A stretch of 64,000 nucleotides of DNA from Barnesiella sp. An55 (GCF_002161555.1 NZ_NFHZ01000007.1:1-64000); one strand, 5' to 3'. Numbered from the stretch's first letter, positions 44,942-57,609 are shown. Numbers and translations are program-made. Notes: generated from the sequence alone by a model not told the origin.

Positions 44942-46126
44942 TTACTCTTTTATTTCTCCCTTCATTAACTTCGGCAGCAGGGTGTCGCGAAGAGTGGAAA
45001 GATGTTCATTCTCCATACCATTTCTGTAAATCATATCATAAATGGGCTGCAGCATATTATTAAATTCTTGTATTCTATTCTTATCCGGAATAAGAATAGC
45101 TTCTTTATTTAGGAAATCTGTAATATTCAAATTTTTTATCCCTGTTGTTCCATTTTCATAACTGAACATTATATTTTTGTTATAAAGATACTGCCAATAC
45201 AAATAAATAAAAAAAGAATAACCCGAGACAGGTTTCAAAGCACGACAGAAATTCGTACAAATTACATCCTTACCCAAACCACGAATTAACGAATTAGTAA
45301 TTAAGCAGATCCGACCCGTAGATTGAGTTAGACTTCCTCCCGAAATTTCTACAACAAGATCGTTCTCCGACAATTTTTTATTTTGCAAATTCTTTTCCAA
45401 AATAAAACGAGTAGGAAGGTTTCCTTTATCACCACATTTGATATTTGGGATATCAGCACCTCTAATACAATACACCTCTGATAAGTAGTTCCCTTTGGGT
45501 ACTTCTTGCCCCCAATCTCCGCTTAATGTAGTTTGAATAATATCTTTAAAAAATCCAGACTTACTTTTTAGCGATTCATTATCTATGAACCACGACTTAA
45601 AGAGGGCTTGCGCCTGCTCCTCCAGATTTGTATTAATGCGGCGATTCAATTCGATTTTATCGTCCAATGCTCCCAAGATACCTGCAATCTTCCGCTGCAC
45701 GTCAAGAGGTGGCAAATGCAGTATTTGATTTTCAAAATCTTTTTTCGTTAAATGCAACATCACGCTCCCGTGCGTTCCTCCAAGATTGTATTTTGTATGT
45801 ATGATCAAATAATAGTAAAAGAACTGTCTATCTATAATTTCTGTATTCTCTTTTAATTTCCATATATGATAATGATAAATGCATTTCCCCCCTCTCCAAA
45901 TATATGGAGCGAAACCACAGGACCAAGCATATAATAAATCCCCATTATAGCAATATTTATCATCTGGTAGTTCCAAATCGGAATAGTACCAATTATTTCC
46001 TTGAAATATATTACCAACTCTAAGAACAGGATACTCTCCTCGATTTAATAATTCTTCCTGTTTATATGCTCGTCCATTTATAACTTGACATATCTCCCCC
46101 AGCCTGTATGTTTTCCACTCACTCAT
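44942..46126 (-). CDS. hsdS: Type I restriction enzyme, S subunit
   Basis: A 394-residue specificity subunit with two target-recognition domains. The start MSEWKTYRLGEICQVINGRAY is the usual TRD1 opening. A central conserved helix region is LPPLDVQRKIAGILGALDDKIELNRRINTNLEEQAQALFKSWFID (about residues 140-185). TRD2 is followed by the final helix IPDKNRIQEFNNMLQPIYDMI ... LRDTLLPKLMKGEI. It sets the DNA sequence methylated and cut by the complex. It is AT-rich, like the two membrane-protein genes on each side, and unlike hsdM/hsdR. No second hsdS or recombinase is seen, so phase-variable shuffling is not indicated here. Confidence 0.92.
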   Translation of the reverse strand: MSEWKTYRLGEICQVINGRAYKQEELLNRGEYPVLRVGNIFQGNNWYYSDLELPDDKYCYNGDLLYAWSCGFAPYIWRGGKCIYHYHIWKLKENTEIIDRQFFYYYLIIHTKYNLGGTHGSVMLHLTKKDFENQILHLPPLDVQRKIAGILGALDDKIELNRRINTNLEEQAQALFKSWFIDNESLKSKSGFFKDIIQTTLSGDWGQEVPKGNYLSEVYCIRGADIPNIKCGDKGNLPTRFILEKNLQNKKLSENDLVVEISGGSLTQSTGRICLITNSLIRGLGKDVICTNFCRALKPVSGYSFFIYLYWQYLYNKNIMFSYENGTTGIKNLNITDFLNKEAILIPDKNRIQEFNNMLQPIYDMIYRNGMENEHLSTLRDTLLPKLMKGEIKE

Positions 46127-46137
46127 TCCACTTTATT

Positions 46138-46869
46138 TTAATTGATTGAATCATGAAAAGCCATATTATCAATTCTCTTTTGTTCTTTCTGGACAAAAGC
46201 ACATAATTCTTTTTCGAATATGTTTTTCTTCGCTATTAAATAGTTAGAAATCACATGACAAAAGATATTCATTAAATTTATAGCCCTATCCAAATCATTC
46301 GTTTTCATGCTGAGTATCTTTTGAATATCCTCTTCACTCTCTGGTGCAATTTCTCGTGACAGCTTCACCATCGTTGAAATTATATTGGTTAACTCTGAGG
46401 GAAAAATTACGCGGCTTGTATTGTACAAATTGAGAATGGATATATCTCTGACCCATTCTCCATATTTCTGGCGCATCTGACTCAAAACCATCAAAACACT
46501 CTTTACCGATTGGTTATTATCGTACTTTACCAATTGGATGTCAAGCCGATTATTGTCAGACCGATCTTGCGCAGCCAACTGGTCTATAAAATGCCTGTCA
46601 TCTTCAGAAAAAATTCCCTGAATCAGTTTCATAGAATAATCGGCTACAACGATGGGCTGCATTGAATCATTCATTTTCATCAGGTTTTCAACCAACTCAT
46701 CCAATCTTTTCTGTTCAATTTCACGTTGCATCAACAAAAGTTGCAACTGCCGATTTCTTTTATTTTGTTTGTCAGAAACATAAATAGCCCTATAAGCTAT
46801 AAGCATAGCCACAAAAGTAACTATGGAACCTATCGCTGTCCAATCAATAGTATATAAATCGAAACACAT
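46138..46869 (-). CDS. Membrane-anchored coiled-coil protein, in the hsd locus
   Basis: A 243-residue protein I do not recognise. It has one N-terminal membrane segment (about residues 10-28, WTAIGSIVTFVAMLIAYRAIYV), then a charged coiled coil (about 30-68, KQNKRNRQLQLLLMQREIEQK), and a helical domain to the end. The topology (one anchor, long helix) resembles many small membrane proteins of defence loci, but no family assignment is made. It is AT-rich. The start may be the ATG at 46869 or a GTG at 46878, whose GTGA overlaps the hsdM stop. hsdS begins 11 bases after its stop. Position suggests co-transfer with hsdS. Confidence 0.7.
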   Translation of the reverse strand: MCFDLYTIDWTAIGSIVTFVAMLIAYRAIYVSDKQNKRNRQLQLLLMQREIEQKRLDELVENLMKMNDSMQPIVVADYSMKLIQGIFSEDDRHFIDQLAAQDRSDNNRLDIQLVKYDNNQSVKSVLMVLSQMRQKYGEWVRDISILNLYNTSRVIFPSELTNIISTMVKLSREIAPESEEDIQKILSMKTNDLDRAINLMNIFCHVISNYLIAKKNIFEKELCAFVQKEQKRIDNMAFHDSIN

Positions 46870-46874
46870 ACGCC

Positions 46875-48401
46875 TCACCCGATTTTAAACCCAATACTTT
46901 CCAATTGGCGGCGTATCTCGTCTTCCAGTGCGTGCGACCGGTCGAACAGCTGGGAGAGCTCGGTGGTCAACCGCTCCATTTTCTCCTCGAAGGGTTCGCC
47001 GTCGTCCTCGGTGGGGGCTATGCCCACATAGCGGCCGGGGGTGAGGATAAAGTCTTGCGCGGCAATCTCGTCGGTGGTGGCTATGGCGCAGAATCCCGAC
47101 TCGGGCTGGAACCGGCCCTCGGCATAGGCCCAATAGGTATCGGCTATGCGCTGTATATCACCCCGGTGGTCGGGCTGGTCGCAGTCGGTGAGCTCACGTA
47201 GCTTGCGGGTAACCAGGCTGCCGAGGTTGCGGGCGTCGATAAAAAGGGTGTGGCCCGGCTGCGCTTTGGCTTTGCTGAAGAACCAGATGGAGACGGGTAT
47301 CTGTGTCGTGTAGAAGAGTTGCGAGGGCATGGCCACGATGCAGTCCACCAGATCGGCCTCGATGAGCCGACGCCGTATATCGCCCTCGCCGCCACTCTGG
47401 CTCGAGAGCGAACCGTTGGCCAGCACCACCCCGGCCCGCCCCGTGGGGGCGAGGTGATGGATGATGTGTTGTATCCAGGCAAAGTTGGCGTTGCCGTTGG
47501 GCGGTGTGCCGTATCGCCAGCGCACATCGTCGGCCAGCTTGTCGGCACCCCAGTCGCTGAGGTTGAAAGGGGGATTGGCCAGCACGAAATCGGCCTTGAG
47601 CGTGGGATGGCAATCGTGAAAGAAGGTATCGGCACTGTGCGGCCCCAGGTCGGCCTCGATGCCCCGTATGGCGAGGTTCATCTGCGCCATCTTCCAGGTG
47701 GTGGGGTTGGAGTCTTGCCCATAGACCGAGATGTTGTTGATGTTGCCGGCGTGGCTCTCGACGAAGCGGGCCGACTGTACAAACATGCCGCCCGAGCCGC
47801 AACAGGGGTCATAGACACGCCCGCGGAAGGGGCGGAGCACCTGCACGAGGGTCTTGACCACACAGGCCGGGGTGTAGAACTCGCCGGCCAGCTTGCCCTC
47901 GGCCTCGGCAAAGCGCGACAGGCAGTATTCGTAGGTGCGGCCGAGTATATCTTTCGAGTCGCCGTGCTCGTGCATGCGTATATTGGTGAAGAGGTCAACC
48001 ACATCGCCCAGGCGCCGCTTGTCGAGTTCGGGGCGTGCGAAGTTCTTGGGCAAGATGTCTTTGAGTCGCCGGTTCTCACGCTCGATGGCCCGCATGGCAT
48101 TGTCGATAACGGTACCTATCTCGGGGGTGTGTGCCTGGGCGGCAATGGTCTCCCAACGGGCCTCGGCAGGAACATAAAAGATATTATCGGCCGTATATTC
48201 GTCCTTGTCCTCTTCGAACCCTTCACCCTCATCGACCAACTGGCGGAATTTGGTTTCGAACTTGTCGGATATGTATTTCAGGAAGATAAGGCCCAGGACT
48301 ACCGACTTGTACTCCGACGCGTCGATATTGCCGCGCATCTTGTCAGCTGCCTTCCAGATCTCCTTCTCAAAGCCTATATCGGCTGTATTCATGGTTGCCA
48401 T
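46875..48401 (-). CDS. hsdM: Type I restriction enzyme, M subunit
   Basis: A 508-residue N6-adenine methyltransferase. The N-terminal helical domain is typical (EIWKAADKMRGNIDASEYKSVVLGLIFLKYISD). GEFYTPACVVKTLVQVL precedes the SAM-binding motif DPCCGSGGM (about 198-206), and the catalytic motif NPPF is at about 276-279. It modifies the sequence set by HsdS and forms the core of the restriction complex. The start at 48401 (or the in-frame ATG three codons later) is chosen by family alignment. A TACCTTTA near-match promoter lies on the minus strand about 31-38 bases upstream. It is GC-rich. Confidence 0.95.
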   Translation of the reverse strand: MATMNTADIGFEKEIWKAADKMRGNIDASEYKSVVLGLIFLKYISDKFETKFRQLVDEGEGFEEDKDEYTADNIFYVPAEARWETIAAQAHTPEIGTVIDNAMRAIERENRRLKDILPKNFARPELDKRRLGDVVDLFTNIRMHEHGDSKDILGRTYEYCLSRFAEAEGKLAGEFYTPACVVKTLVQVLRPFRGRVYDPCCGSGGMFVQSARFVESHAGNINNISVYGQDSNPTTWKMAQMNLAIRGIEADLGPHSADTFFHDCHPTLKADFVLANPPFNLSDWGADKLADDVRWRYGTPPNGNANFAWIQHIIHHLAPTGRAGVVLANGSLSSQSGGEGDIRRRLIEADLVDCIVAMPSQLFYTTQIPVSIWFFSKAKAQPGHTLFIDARNLGSLVTRKLRELTDCDQPDHRGDIQRIADTYWAYAEGRFQPESGFCAIATTDEIAAQDFILTPGRYVGIAPTEDDGEPFEEKMERLTTELSQLFDRSHALEDEIRRQLESIGFKIG

Positions 48402-48533
48402 AGTTTTTTCTCGCAAATGGAATATTTGGAGTAAAGGTAACAACTTTTACAAAAAAAATACAATTTGTGAAATAAAATAACGACTCAGTACTCCTGGCTA
48501 CCATAGAGACGAACGGTATGTTGGAGGGGGAAT

Positions 48534-48563
48534 AAAAAAAAGAGTTTCTCTCTCGAGAAACTC
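48534..48563 (-). terminator. Terminator after tRNA-Ala
   Basis: On the minus strand GAGTTTCTC pairs with GAGAAACTC (loop of four) and is followed by a run of T. It lies 30 bases after the tRNA 3' end. Confidence 0.8.
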
Positions 48564-48592
48564 ACCTAATACTATATTATGGATAAAAAATG

Positions 48593-48666
48593 TGGAGTAT
48601 AGCGGACTCGAACCGCTCACCTCGACACTGCCAGTGTCGCGCTCTAGCCAGATGAGCTAATACCCC
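48593..48666 (-). tRNA. tRNA-Ala (anticodon GGC)
   Basis: The 74-base minus-strand sequence folds as a tRNA. The acceptor stem GGGGTAT pairs with ATACTCC (one G-U), the D arm contains TAGCTCATCTGGCTAGA, the anticodon stem CGACA/TGTCG holds the loop CTGGCAG with anticodon GGC, and the T arm has GGTTCGAGTCC. CCA is not encoded. The anticodon GGC reads GCC and GCU, alanine. Confidence 0.95.
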
Positions 48667-48684
48667 TTGAGCTGATTTGCGCTG

Positions 48685-48717
48685 CAAAGATAAGCGGTTT
48701 TTTCGAACCGTGCAAGT
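48685..48717 (-). promoter_or_regulatory. tRNA-Ala promoter
   Basis: On the minus strand a -7 element TATCTTTG (48692-48685) lies 19 bases upstream of the tRNA, with CTTG about 21 bases further upstream. Confidence 0.6.
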
Positions 48718-48796
48718 GTATGACAAACTTTTTTCGACCAACCCGAATGACCAGCTTATTCCCAAGCAGTTACACCAAAAAAAATTTTACAGACAC

Positions 48797-48835
48797 AAAA
48801 AAGGCGGAGCGAATGGTATCTCCACTCGCTCCGCC
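48797..48835 (-). terminator. Terminator of the glycan utilisation operon
   Basis: On the minus strand GGCGGAGCGA pairs with TCGCTCCGCC around a loop of 13 bases, followed by six T. It lies about 50 bases after the beta-galactosidase stop. Confidence 0.8.
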
Positions 48836-48884
48836 GGTACTGACTTGACGTCATTTCTACATCTTTCTCTTTTCTTGCTATATG

Positions 48885-52028
<3,144 letters not shown>

Positions 52029-53582
52029 TTACTCAAGCGGGAGCCCCACCCGATTGTCTTTTATCTCGGTCAACTTGCGCGACAGCTCCTCGACTACAGC
52101 GGGATAGCGATCGGCCACGTTTTGCTTCTCGCCCAGGTCGCTGCGCATGTTGTAGAGTTGAGGCTCGGGACTGTTGCCGGTCTCGATGCCCACGTTGCTG
52201 TTGTAGGGGCTACCCTTGCCCGGCTCGATATACTTCCAGTCGGCAGTAATGATCGAGAGGTTGTTTTGCGCATTCTGCTCTACCAGGCAGGGACGTCCCT
52301 GGGTATCTTTGCCCAACCAGGCATCGAGATAGTTTTCGCTGTCGGGAGCTGCACCGGCAGGTATCGACACTCCCAGGAGAGAAGCCAGCGAAGTCATCCA
52401 GTCGAGCTGGCAAACCAGCGCATCGGAGACAGCCGGCTGCACGTGACCGGCCCAACGGAGGATACACGGCACCCGGGTACCGGCCTCGTAGAGGCTGTAT
52501 TTACCCCCACGGAAGGGGCCTCCCGGCTTGTGGTCGCCCAGCAGCTCAACGGCCTGGTCCTGATAGCCATCGTCCACCACGGGGCCGTTGTCGCTCGAGA
52601 GTATCACGATGGTGTTCTGGTCGAGCCCCAACCGTTTCAAGGCCGCCATCACCTCGCCCACACTCCAGTCGAACTGCAACAGCACATCGCCTCGCGGTCC
52701 CATGCCCGACTTGCCGGCAAACCGAGCGTTGGGCACCCGGGGCACATGAGCATCCTGTGTGGCAAAATAGAGGAAAAAGGGGTGGTCTTTGTGCTGCTCG
52801 ATAAAGTCGATGGCCTTGGCCGTCAACACATCGGCTATCTGGTCATCTTTCCACAGGGCCGATTTTCCCCCCTTCATGAACCCGATGCGCGAGATACCGT
52901 TCACAATGCTCTGGTTATGTCCATGCGAGGGGCGCATGGTGAGCAACTCGGGGTTATTCTTGCCCGTGGGCTCGCCCGGGAAATTCTTCTGGTAACTTAC
53001 ATAGATGGGATCGTTGGGATCGAGATTCGCTACTCGCCCGTTCTCTACAAAGACGCAAGGCACCCGGTCGCCCGTGGCGGCCATAATGTAGGAATAGTCG
53101 AACCCTATATCCGACAGGTTGGGCGTGATGAGGCCGTTCCAGTCTTGAGTCCCCTTCTTGTCGCCTAACCCTAAATGCCACTTGCCTATGGCTCCAGTCG
53201 TATAACCGGCCTCGTGAAACATATCGGCCAGAGTATAGCGGTCGGGGCGGATAATGAGGCCGGCATCGCCATCGGCAATGCCCGTGCCCTGCCGACGCCA
53301 GGCATACTCGCCAGTGAGCATGGCATAGCGGGCCGGGGTACTCGTGGCCGCCGCACTGTGGGCATTGGTAAAACGCACCCCCTCGGCAGCCAGCTGCTCT
53401 ACATGGGGAGTGCTGATGGTTTTGGAGCCGTTGCAACTCAAGTCGCCATAGCCTATATCGTCGGCATAAATAAATATCACATTCGGTGTTTGTGACTCTC
53501 CGGCAGCTACACGTCCGGCAGCTTGGCTCACAAAGGGCAACGGCAGAGTCACCAAGGGTAATATCAATGGTATCGATTTCAT
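52029..53582 (-). CDS. Sulfatase, S1 family, Ser-type formylglycine site
   Basis: A 517-residue secreted sulfatase with a signal peptide (cleaved near QAAG). It has metal-binding DD (41-42) and STPAR (81-85) with Ser81 at the formylglycine position, so maturation needs an anaerobic sulfatase-maturing enzyme (anSME), not seen in this window. Other family features are TGAIGKWHLGLGDKKGTQDWNG (about 128-149) and DNGP (about 335). The sulfated sugar cannot be fixed from sequence. Together with GH20 and GH2 genes it fits removal of sulfate from Gal or GlcNAc in host glycans. It lies 45 bases upstream of the galactosidase gene. Confidence 0.9.
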   Translation of the reverse strand: MKSIPLILPLVTLPLPFVSQAAGRVAAGESQTPNVIFIYADDIGYGDLSCNGSKTISTPHVEQLAAEGVRFTNAHSAAATSTPARYAMLTGEYAWRRQGTGIADGDAGLIIRPDRYTLADMFHEAGYTTGAIGKWHLGLGDKKGTQDWNGLITPNLSDIGFDYSYIMAATGDRVPCVFVENGRVANLDPNDPIYVSYQKNFPGEPTGKNNPELLTMRPSHGHNQSIVNGISRIGFMKGGKSALWKDDQIADVLTAKAIDFIEQHKDHPFFLYFATQDAHVPRVPNARFAGKSGMGPRGDVLLQFDWSVGEVMAALKRLGLDQNTIVILSSDNGPVVDDGYQDQAVELLGDHKPGGPFRGGKYSLYEAGTRVPCILRWAGHVQPAVSDALVCQLDWMTSLASLLGVSIPAGAAPDSENYLDAWLGKDTQGRPCLVEQNAQNNLSIITADWKYIEPGKGSPYNSNVGIETGNSPEPQLYNMRSDLGEKQNVADRYPAVVEELSRKLTEIKDNRVGLPLE

Positions 53583-53704
53583 CTCTATTTCAGTATATCA
53601 TATGGTGTTGTCCTTTCTACAAAAAAGAGGAGAAAGGAGCTGTAAAATCAAAGTATATTTTTTCTCAGTAGGCAGTCTCCAGACTTACCTCAGGCTGTTG
53701 GGAA

Positions 53705-56020
53705 CTATCTCACCATCACCTCGTCGAAGTACACCCACGTTTTCTGCCCTTCGCGAATATCGCCTGCCGGGCAGGCTCCCGGATTCTTTATCTCGAACTT
53801 CAGATAGCGGGCTCTCACATCGAGATGATCAAAGCGGGCATCTTCGACAGCCGTACGGTTCTTGAAAATCTCTTCGGTCGTGTAGGTAATCTCGCCCACC
53901 GGCCGGTAGTTTTTCTTGTCGTTCGAGACCAGCAACCGTATCGAGGCAGGCTTGTGAACCGCCATGCCCGAGTTGGTAATGCAACCGAGGGTCACCTCAC
54001 TCACCCTACTCTTCTTGCCGAGGTCGAGTACAAACGAGGCATCCTGGTCGTGCCAGCCGGCCCACTCGAAATCGGTGTGCCGCAAACTACCCCGCACACC
54101 GTTGGTGAGCACATAACTATTCTCGTTGGTGGTGATGACCCGTTTGCCCGTAGCAAGATTCCAGCCCAGGTCCAGTGTCAACGTCTGCCCCATTTGGGCT
54201 CCCTGTGCAAAGGTCGCAGCCTTGATACAGGTAGCGGCATCGACCGTGAAAGGCTTGTCGTATAGCGGCGATGCAGACGTTGGCTCGCTGCCGTCGCTGG
54301 TATAACGTATCTCTACATCGGGCCGTATGCACGAGAAGTTCACCCGCAACTTGTTTTTCTCGGGGATCACCTTGTGGTCGATATTGTACATCGAGCGGGC
54401 ACAAGTCATACCCAAAGCCTCGACATGAGGCAACACACCATCCAGGCGCGTGAGGAACCGAGACCAGTCCTTGGTTCCCTTCTGTGCCCAGGCCACATCG
54501 GCCAAAGCCAGCAGACGGGGGAAAAGCTGATACTCCACGTCGGACGCCGAGCTACAGAACTCGGTCCACATCGAGGCCTGTACTCCCATGAGCAAAGACT
54601 CGTAGGCCGGCTTCCAATCGTCTTGCACCGGTTCATACAGATAGACATCCTTCAGCGTATTGTTGCCGAAGTAGGTCAACGGTTCGAACCACTGGGGGCC
54701 CTGGTAGCGAATGAGGTAGAGTATCCGGGCCGGAGTCATTACAAACCTATGCCCCTGCTCGGCGGCTTTGAGGGCTGCCTTGCCCATGCCCTGCCAGCCA
54801 TAGATGATGGCCCCTTCGGGCAGCGTGCTGTTGGTGAGCTCGTCCCAACCCATCACCTCTTTACCTTTACTGCGCACATAGTTGCTCATGCGGGTCATAA
54901 AGTAGCTTTGCAGCTCCTCGATATGTTCGATGTGCTCGGCTTTCATGCGAGCCTGACACTTGGGACAGCGGGCCCAGTTTACCTTCGAAGCCTCATCGCC
55001 CCCCAGATGGATATACTTCGAGGGGAAGAGCTCGGCCACCTCGTCGATCACATCCTCGAGAAAGGTGAATACGCTGTCGTTACCAGCACAATAGACAATC
55101 TCTGAGTTCTTTCCACCAATGCCCGGCAATACACCGATAAAACGATCTTCTATGGGACAAGCCAATTGAGGATAGGCTGCCAGCGACGAGTTGGTGTGAG
55201 CCGGCATCTCAATCTCGGGAATCACCTCTATTTGCCGTTCGCCGGCATAGCGCACAATCTCCCGAATATCGTCCTGGGTATAGTAGCTCCCTTCGGTAGC
55301 CTCCTCGCCCCGCACTTGATTGCGGCGATTGGGGAAGGGCTCGTCGCGCTTCACGCGCCAAGCTCCTACCTGCGTGAGCCGGGGGTATTTCTTAATTTCA
55401 ATTCTCCAGCCGTTATCATCGACCAGATGCAAATGCAACTTGTTAATTTTTAGAAACGAAGCTACCTCTATGATTTTCAACAGGTCGTCCTTGGGGACGA
55501 AATACCGCGACACGTCAATCATCAGTCCCCGGTATTCGAAGCGGGGCGCATCGTTGACCGTCAATGCCGGGATGCGGCAAAGATTACGTGCTACAGGCTC
55601 CTGCCCCTCGATAGCCGACGGGAGCAGTTGGCGCAGCGTCTGCAAGGCGTAGAAGAAACCGGCATTGCCCGATGCCTCTATCGTCACCCGCTCGGCAGTC
55701 ACCATGAGCCGATAGGCCTCGGGAGCCATTGTCGCTACCGTTGTAAAGCGCACATCGGGCTCGGTAGCCCCCACCTCGATACCCGGCAGGAAACCAACCG
55801 TGTGCCCCAACAAAGCCACAAAATTGGAGGCCAACTGCAGTTGCGACTCATTCTCCACCCCAATTGTTGTCGAAGGAGTAAAGTAGAAGTAGCCGCTATC
55901 GACCTTGCACTCCATGGGCTCCGGTATCAGCGGCAGTGTGGTTTGAGGGACCGACTCACCCGCCCATACCGGGAGGTTCAAGGCAAGAAGGCACGCCATC
56001 CATATGTTTCTCATCTTCAT
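53705..56020 (-). CDS. GH20 beta-N-acetylhexosaminidase
   Basis: A 771-residue exo-hexosaminidase. After a signal peptide (MKMRNIWMACLLALNLPVWA) come an N-terminal GH20b domain (about 30-150), the catalytic barrel with HLGGDEASK (Asp342-Glu343, the substrate-assisted pair) and WQGMG, and after about 520 a C-terminal chitobiase-like domain (VNFSCIRPDVEIRYTSDGSEPTSASPLY) and a discoidin-like module (about 640-771). It removes terminal GlcNAc or GalNAc from glycans. The start at 56020 is chosen for the signal peptide. The upstream sulfatase stop (56035) is 14 bases before it, so the genes are co-transcribed. Confidence 0.93.
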   Translation of the reverse strand: MKMRNIWMACLLALNLPVWAGESVPQTTLPLIPEPMECKVDSGYFYFTPSTTIGVENESQLQLASNFVALLGHTVGFLPGIEVGATEPDVRFTTVATMAPEAYRLMVTAERVTIEASGNAGFFYALQTLRQLLPSAIEGQEPVARNLCRIPALTVNDAPRFEYRGLMIDVSRYFVPKDDLLKIIEVASFLKINKLHLHLVDDNGWRIEIKKYPRLTQVGAWRVKRDEPFPNRRNQVRGEEATEGSYYTQDDIREIVRYAGERQIEVIPEIEMPAHTNSSLAAYPQLACPIEDRFIGVLPGIGGKNSEIVYCAGNDSVFTFLEDVIDEVAELFPSKYIHLGGDEASKVNWARCPKCQARMKAEHIEHIEELQSYFMTRMSNYVRSKGKEVMGWDELTNSTLPEGAIIYGWQGMGKAALKAAEQGHRFVMTPARILYLIRYQGPQWFEPLTYFGNNTLKDVYLYEPVQDDWKPAYESLLMGVQASMWTEFCSSASDVEYQLFPRLLALADVAWAQKGTKDWSRFLTRLDGVLPHVEALGMTCARSMYNIDHKVIPEKNKLRVNFSCIRPDVEIRYTSDGSEPTSASPLYDKPFTVDAATCIKAATFAQGAQMGQTLTLDLGWNLATGKRVITTNENSYVLTNGVRGSLRHTDFEWAGWHDQDASFVLDLGKKSRVSEVTLGCITNSGMAVHKPASIRLLVSNDKKNYRPVGEITYTTEEIFKNRTAVEDARFDHLDVRARYLKFEIKNPGACPAGDIREGQKTWVYFDEVMVR

Positions 56021-56034
56021 GGCTCTACCCTCAC

Positions 56035-57609
56035 TCATTCGTTAATGGGAAACTCGTTCAAGATAGGATCGTCGTATTGTTCCTGCAGCCGCTTCAACTC
56101 TCTCTTCAAGTCGCGTGTAATCTGCTCGGTACCCTCCTGGCCGTAAATGTTGTGCATCTCATAGGGGTCGTTCTGCAAGTCATAGAGTTCCCACACATCG
56201 ATATCGTTGTAGAAGTGGATGAGTTTATAGCGGTCGGTGCGTACCCCGTAGTGGCGTTTTACCATGTGCTCGGCCGGGAACTCATAGAAGTGGTAGTACA
56301 TCGAGGTGCGCCAGTCGGCAGGCGACTCACCTCGCAAGAGAGGCACCATCGAAACGCCCTGCATATCGTCGGGGACAGTGACCCCAGCCAGTTCGAGGAA
56401 GGTAGGTGCATAGTCGATATTCTGTACCATTTGAGGGATATCGCCCCGCTTGTCGAAGCCCTTGGGCAAGTGCATGATGAGCGGTGTGTGCATCGACTCT
56501 TCATACATGAATCGCTTGTCGAACCAACCATGCTCACCCATATAGAAGCCCTGGTCCGAGGTATAGACCACGAGTGTATTGTCGAGCAGCCCCTCCTTCT
56601 CGAGGTAGTCGAGCACCCGACCCACGTTGTCGTCGAGCGACTTCACCGTCTTGGCATAGTCGCGCATATAGCGCTGGTATTTCCAACGAACCAACTCTTC
56701 GCCCTGGAGATTGGCCTTGTAGAATTGATCGATAATGGGATTGTAGAACTTGTCCCAGGCAGCTTTCTGTGCCGAATCCATACGACCGTAGAACTGTTCG
56801 TAGAGCGATTTCAGGCGGCTCTCCTTATCGGGACGCAACATCTTCAAGTCGTAAATCAGGTCCATATCCTTGGCAATACTCATCTCTTGAGCCGCAGCAG
56901 CCAGGCGTCCCTCGTAGGTATCGTTGAAGGTCTCGGGATACGGGAACTCGCGATCTTCATAGAGCGCCAGGTTGCAAGTGTCGGCCATCCAGTTGCGGTG
57001 TATGGCCTTATGGTGAATAAAGAGACAGAAGGGTTTATCCTTGTCGCGCTTGTTCTGCAACCAGTCGAGACTCTCGTCGGTAATGATATTGGTCACATAA
57101 CCATGCTTACGCACGGTATCGTTGTTCTGTGTAATGAAATCGGGGTTATAGTAATCGCCCTGCCCCGGCAGGATTTCCCAGAAATCGAATCCCGTAGGCA
57201 GCGACTCGAGATGCCATTTGCCCACAATAGCCGTTTGATAACCGGCCTGTTGCAACAGCTTGGGCATGGTTTGCTGCGAGCTGTCGAAACGACAGGTGGT
57301 ATTGTCGGTAAAACCGTTTTTATGGCTGAACTTACCGGTGAGCATACAGGCCCGGCTGGGACCACTCAACGAGTTGGTGACGAAGCTGTTGGTAAACCGC
57401 ACACCGTCGCGCGCAATGCGGTCGAGATTGGGAGTCTCGATATAACGGGTGTCATAGCAACTCATCATTTGAGCCGTATGGTCGTCGGTCATGATATAGA
57501 TGATATTGGGACGTTGAACCTCTTTTTTGGAACTCTGGCAAGAAGCCAGGCTGCCCAATACCGTAAAAGAGGCTACGGTGTAAAGCAAATTGGAGTCGAT
57601 CGATTTCAT
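56035..57609 (-). CDS. Sulfatase, S1 family, lipoprotein
   Basis: A 524-residue lipoprotein sulfatase. The lipobox is GSLASC (Cys24) and SSKKE follows, so it may be at the surface or the periplasmic face. Metal-binding TDD (41-43) and SGPSRACMLTGKF (82-94) with Ser82 as formylglycine precursor place it in S1; the SGPSR with DHTAQMMSCYDTRYIETPNLDRI layout resembles GlcNAc-6-sulfatases (S1_11-like), a moderate-confidence guess. The family-typical WHLESLPTGFDFWEILPGQGDYYNPDFI and TDRYKLIHFYNDIDVWELYDLQNDPYEMHN segments are seen. Like the other sulfatase it would need an anSME. It is the first gene after the gap that follows susD. Confidence 0.9.
   Translation of the reverse strand: MKSIDSNLLYTVASFTVLGSLASCQSSKKEVQRPNIIYIMTDDHTAQMMSCYDTRYIETPNLDRIARDGVRFTNSFVTNSLSGPSRACMLTGKFSHKNGFTDNTTCRFDSSQQTMPKLLQQAGYQTAIVGKWHLESLPTGFDFWEILPGQGDYYNPDFITQNNDTVRKHGYVTNIITDESLDWLQNKRDKDKPFCLFIHHKAIHRNWMADTCNLALYEDREFPYPETFNDTYEGRLAAAAQEMSIAKDMDLIYDLKMLRPDKESRLKSLYEQFYGRMDSAQKAAWDKFYNPIIDQFYKANLQGEELVRWKYQRYMRDYAKTVKSLDDNVGRVLDYLEKEGLLDNTLVVYTSDQGFYMGEHGWFDKRFMYEESMHTPLIMHLPKGFDKRGDIPQMVQNIDYAPTFLELAGVTVPDDMQGVSMVPLLRGESPADWRTSMYYHFYEFPAEHMVKRHYGVRTDRYKLIHFYNDIDVWELYDLQNDPYEMHNIYGQEGTEQITRDLKRELKRLQEQYDDPILNEFPINE

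Noticed and set aside
44942-46126. Invertible hsdS or duplicated specificity genes
   Set aside because: Only one hsdS is present. I found no second copy, partial copy, inverted repeats in the two halves, or recombinase gene nearby.
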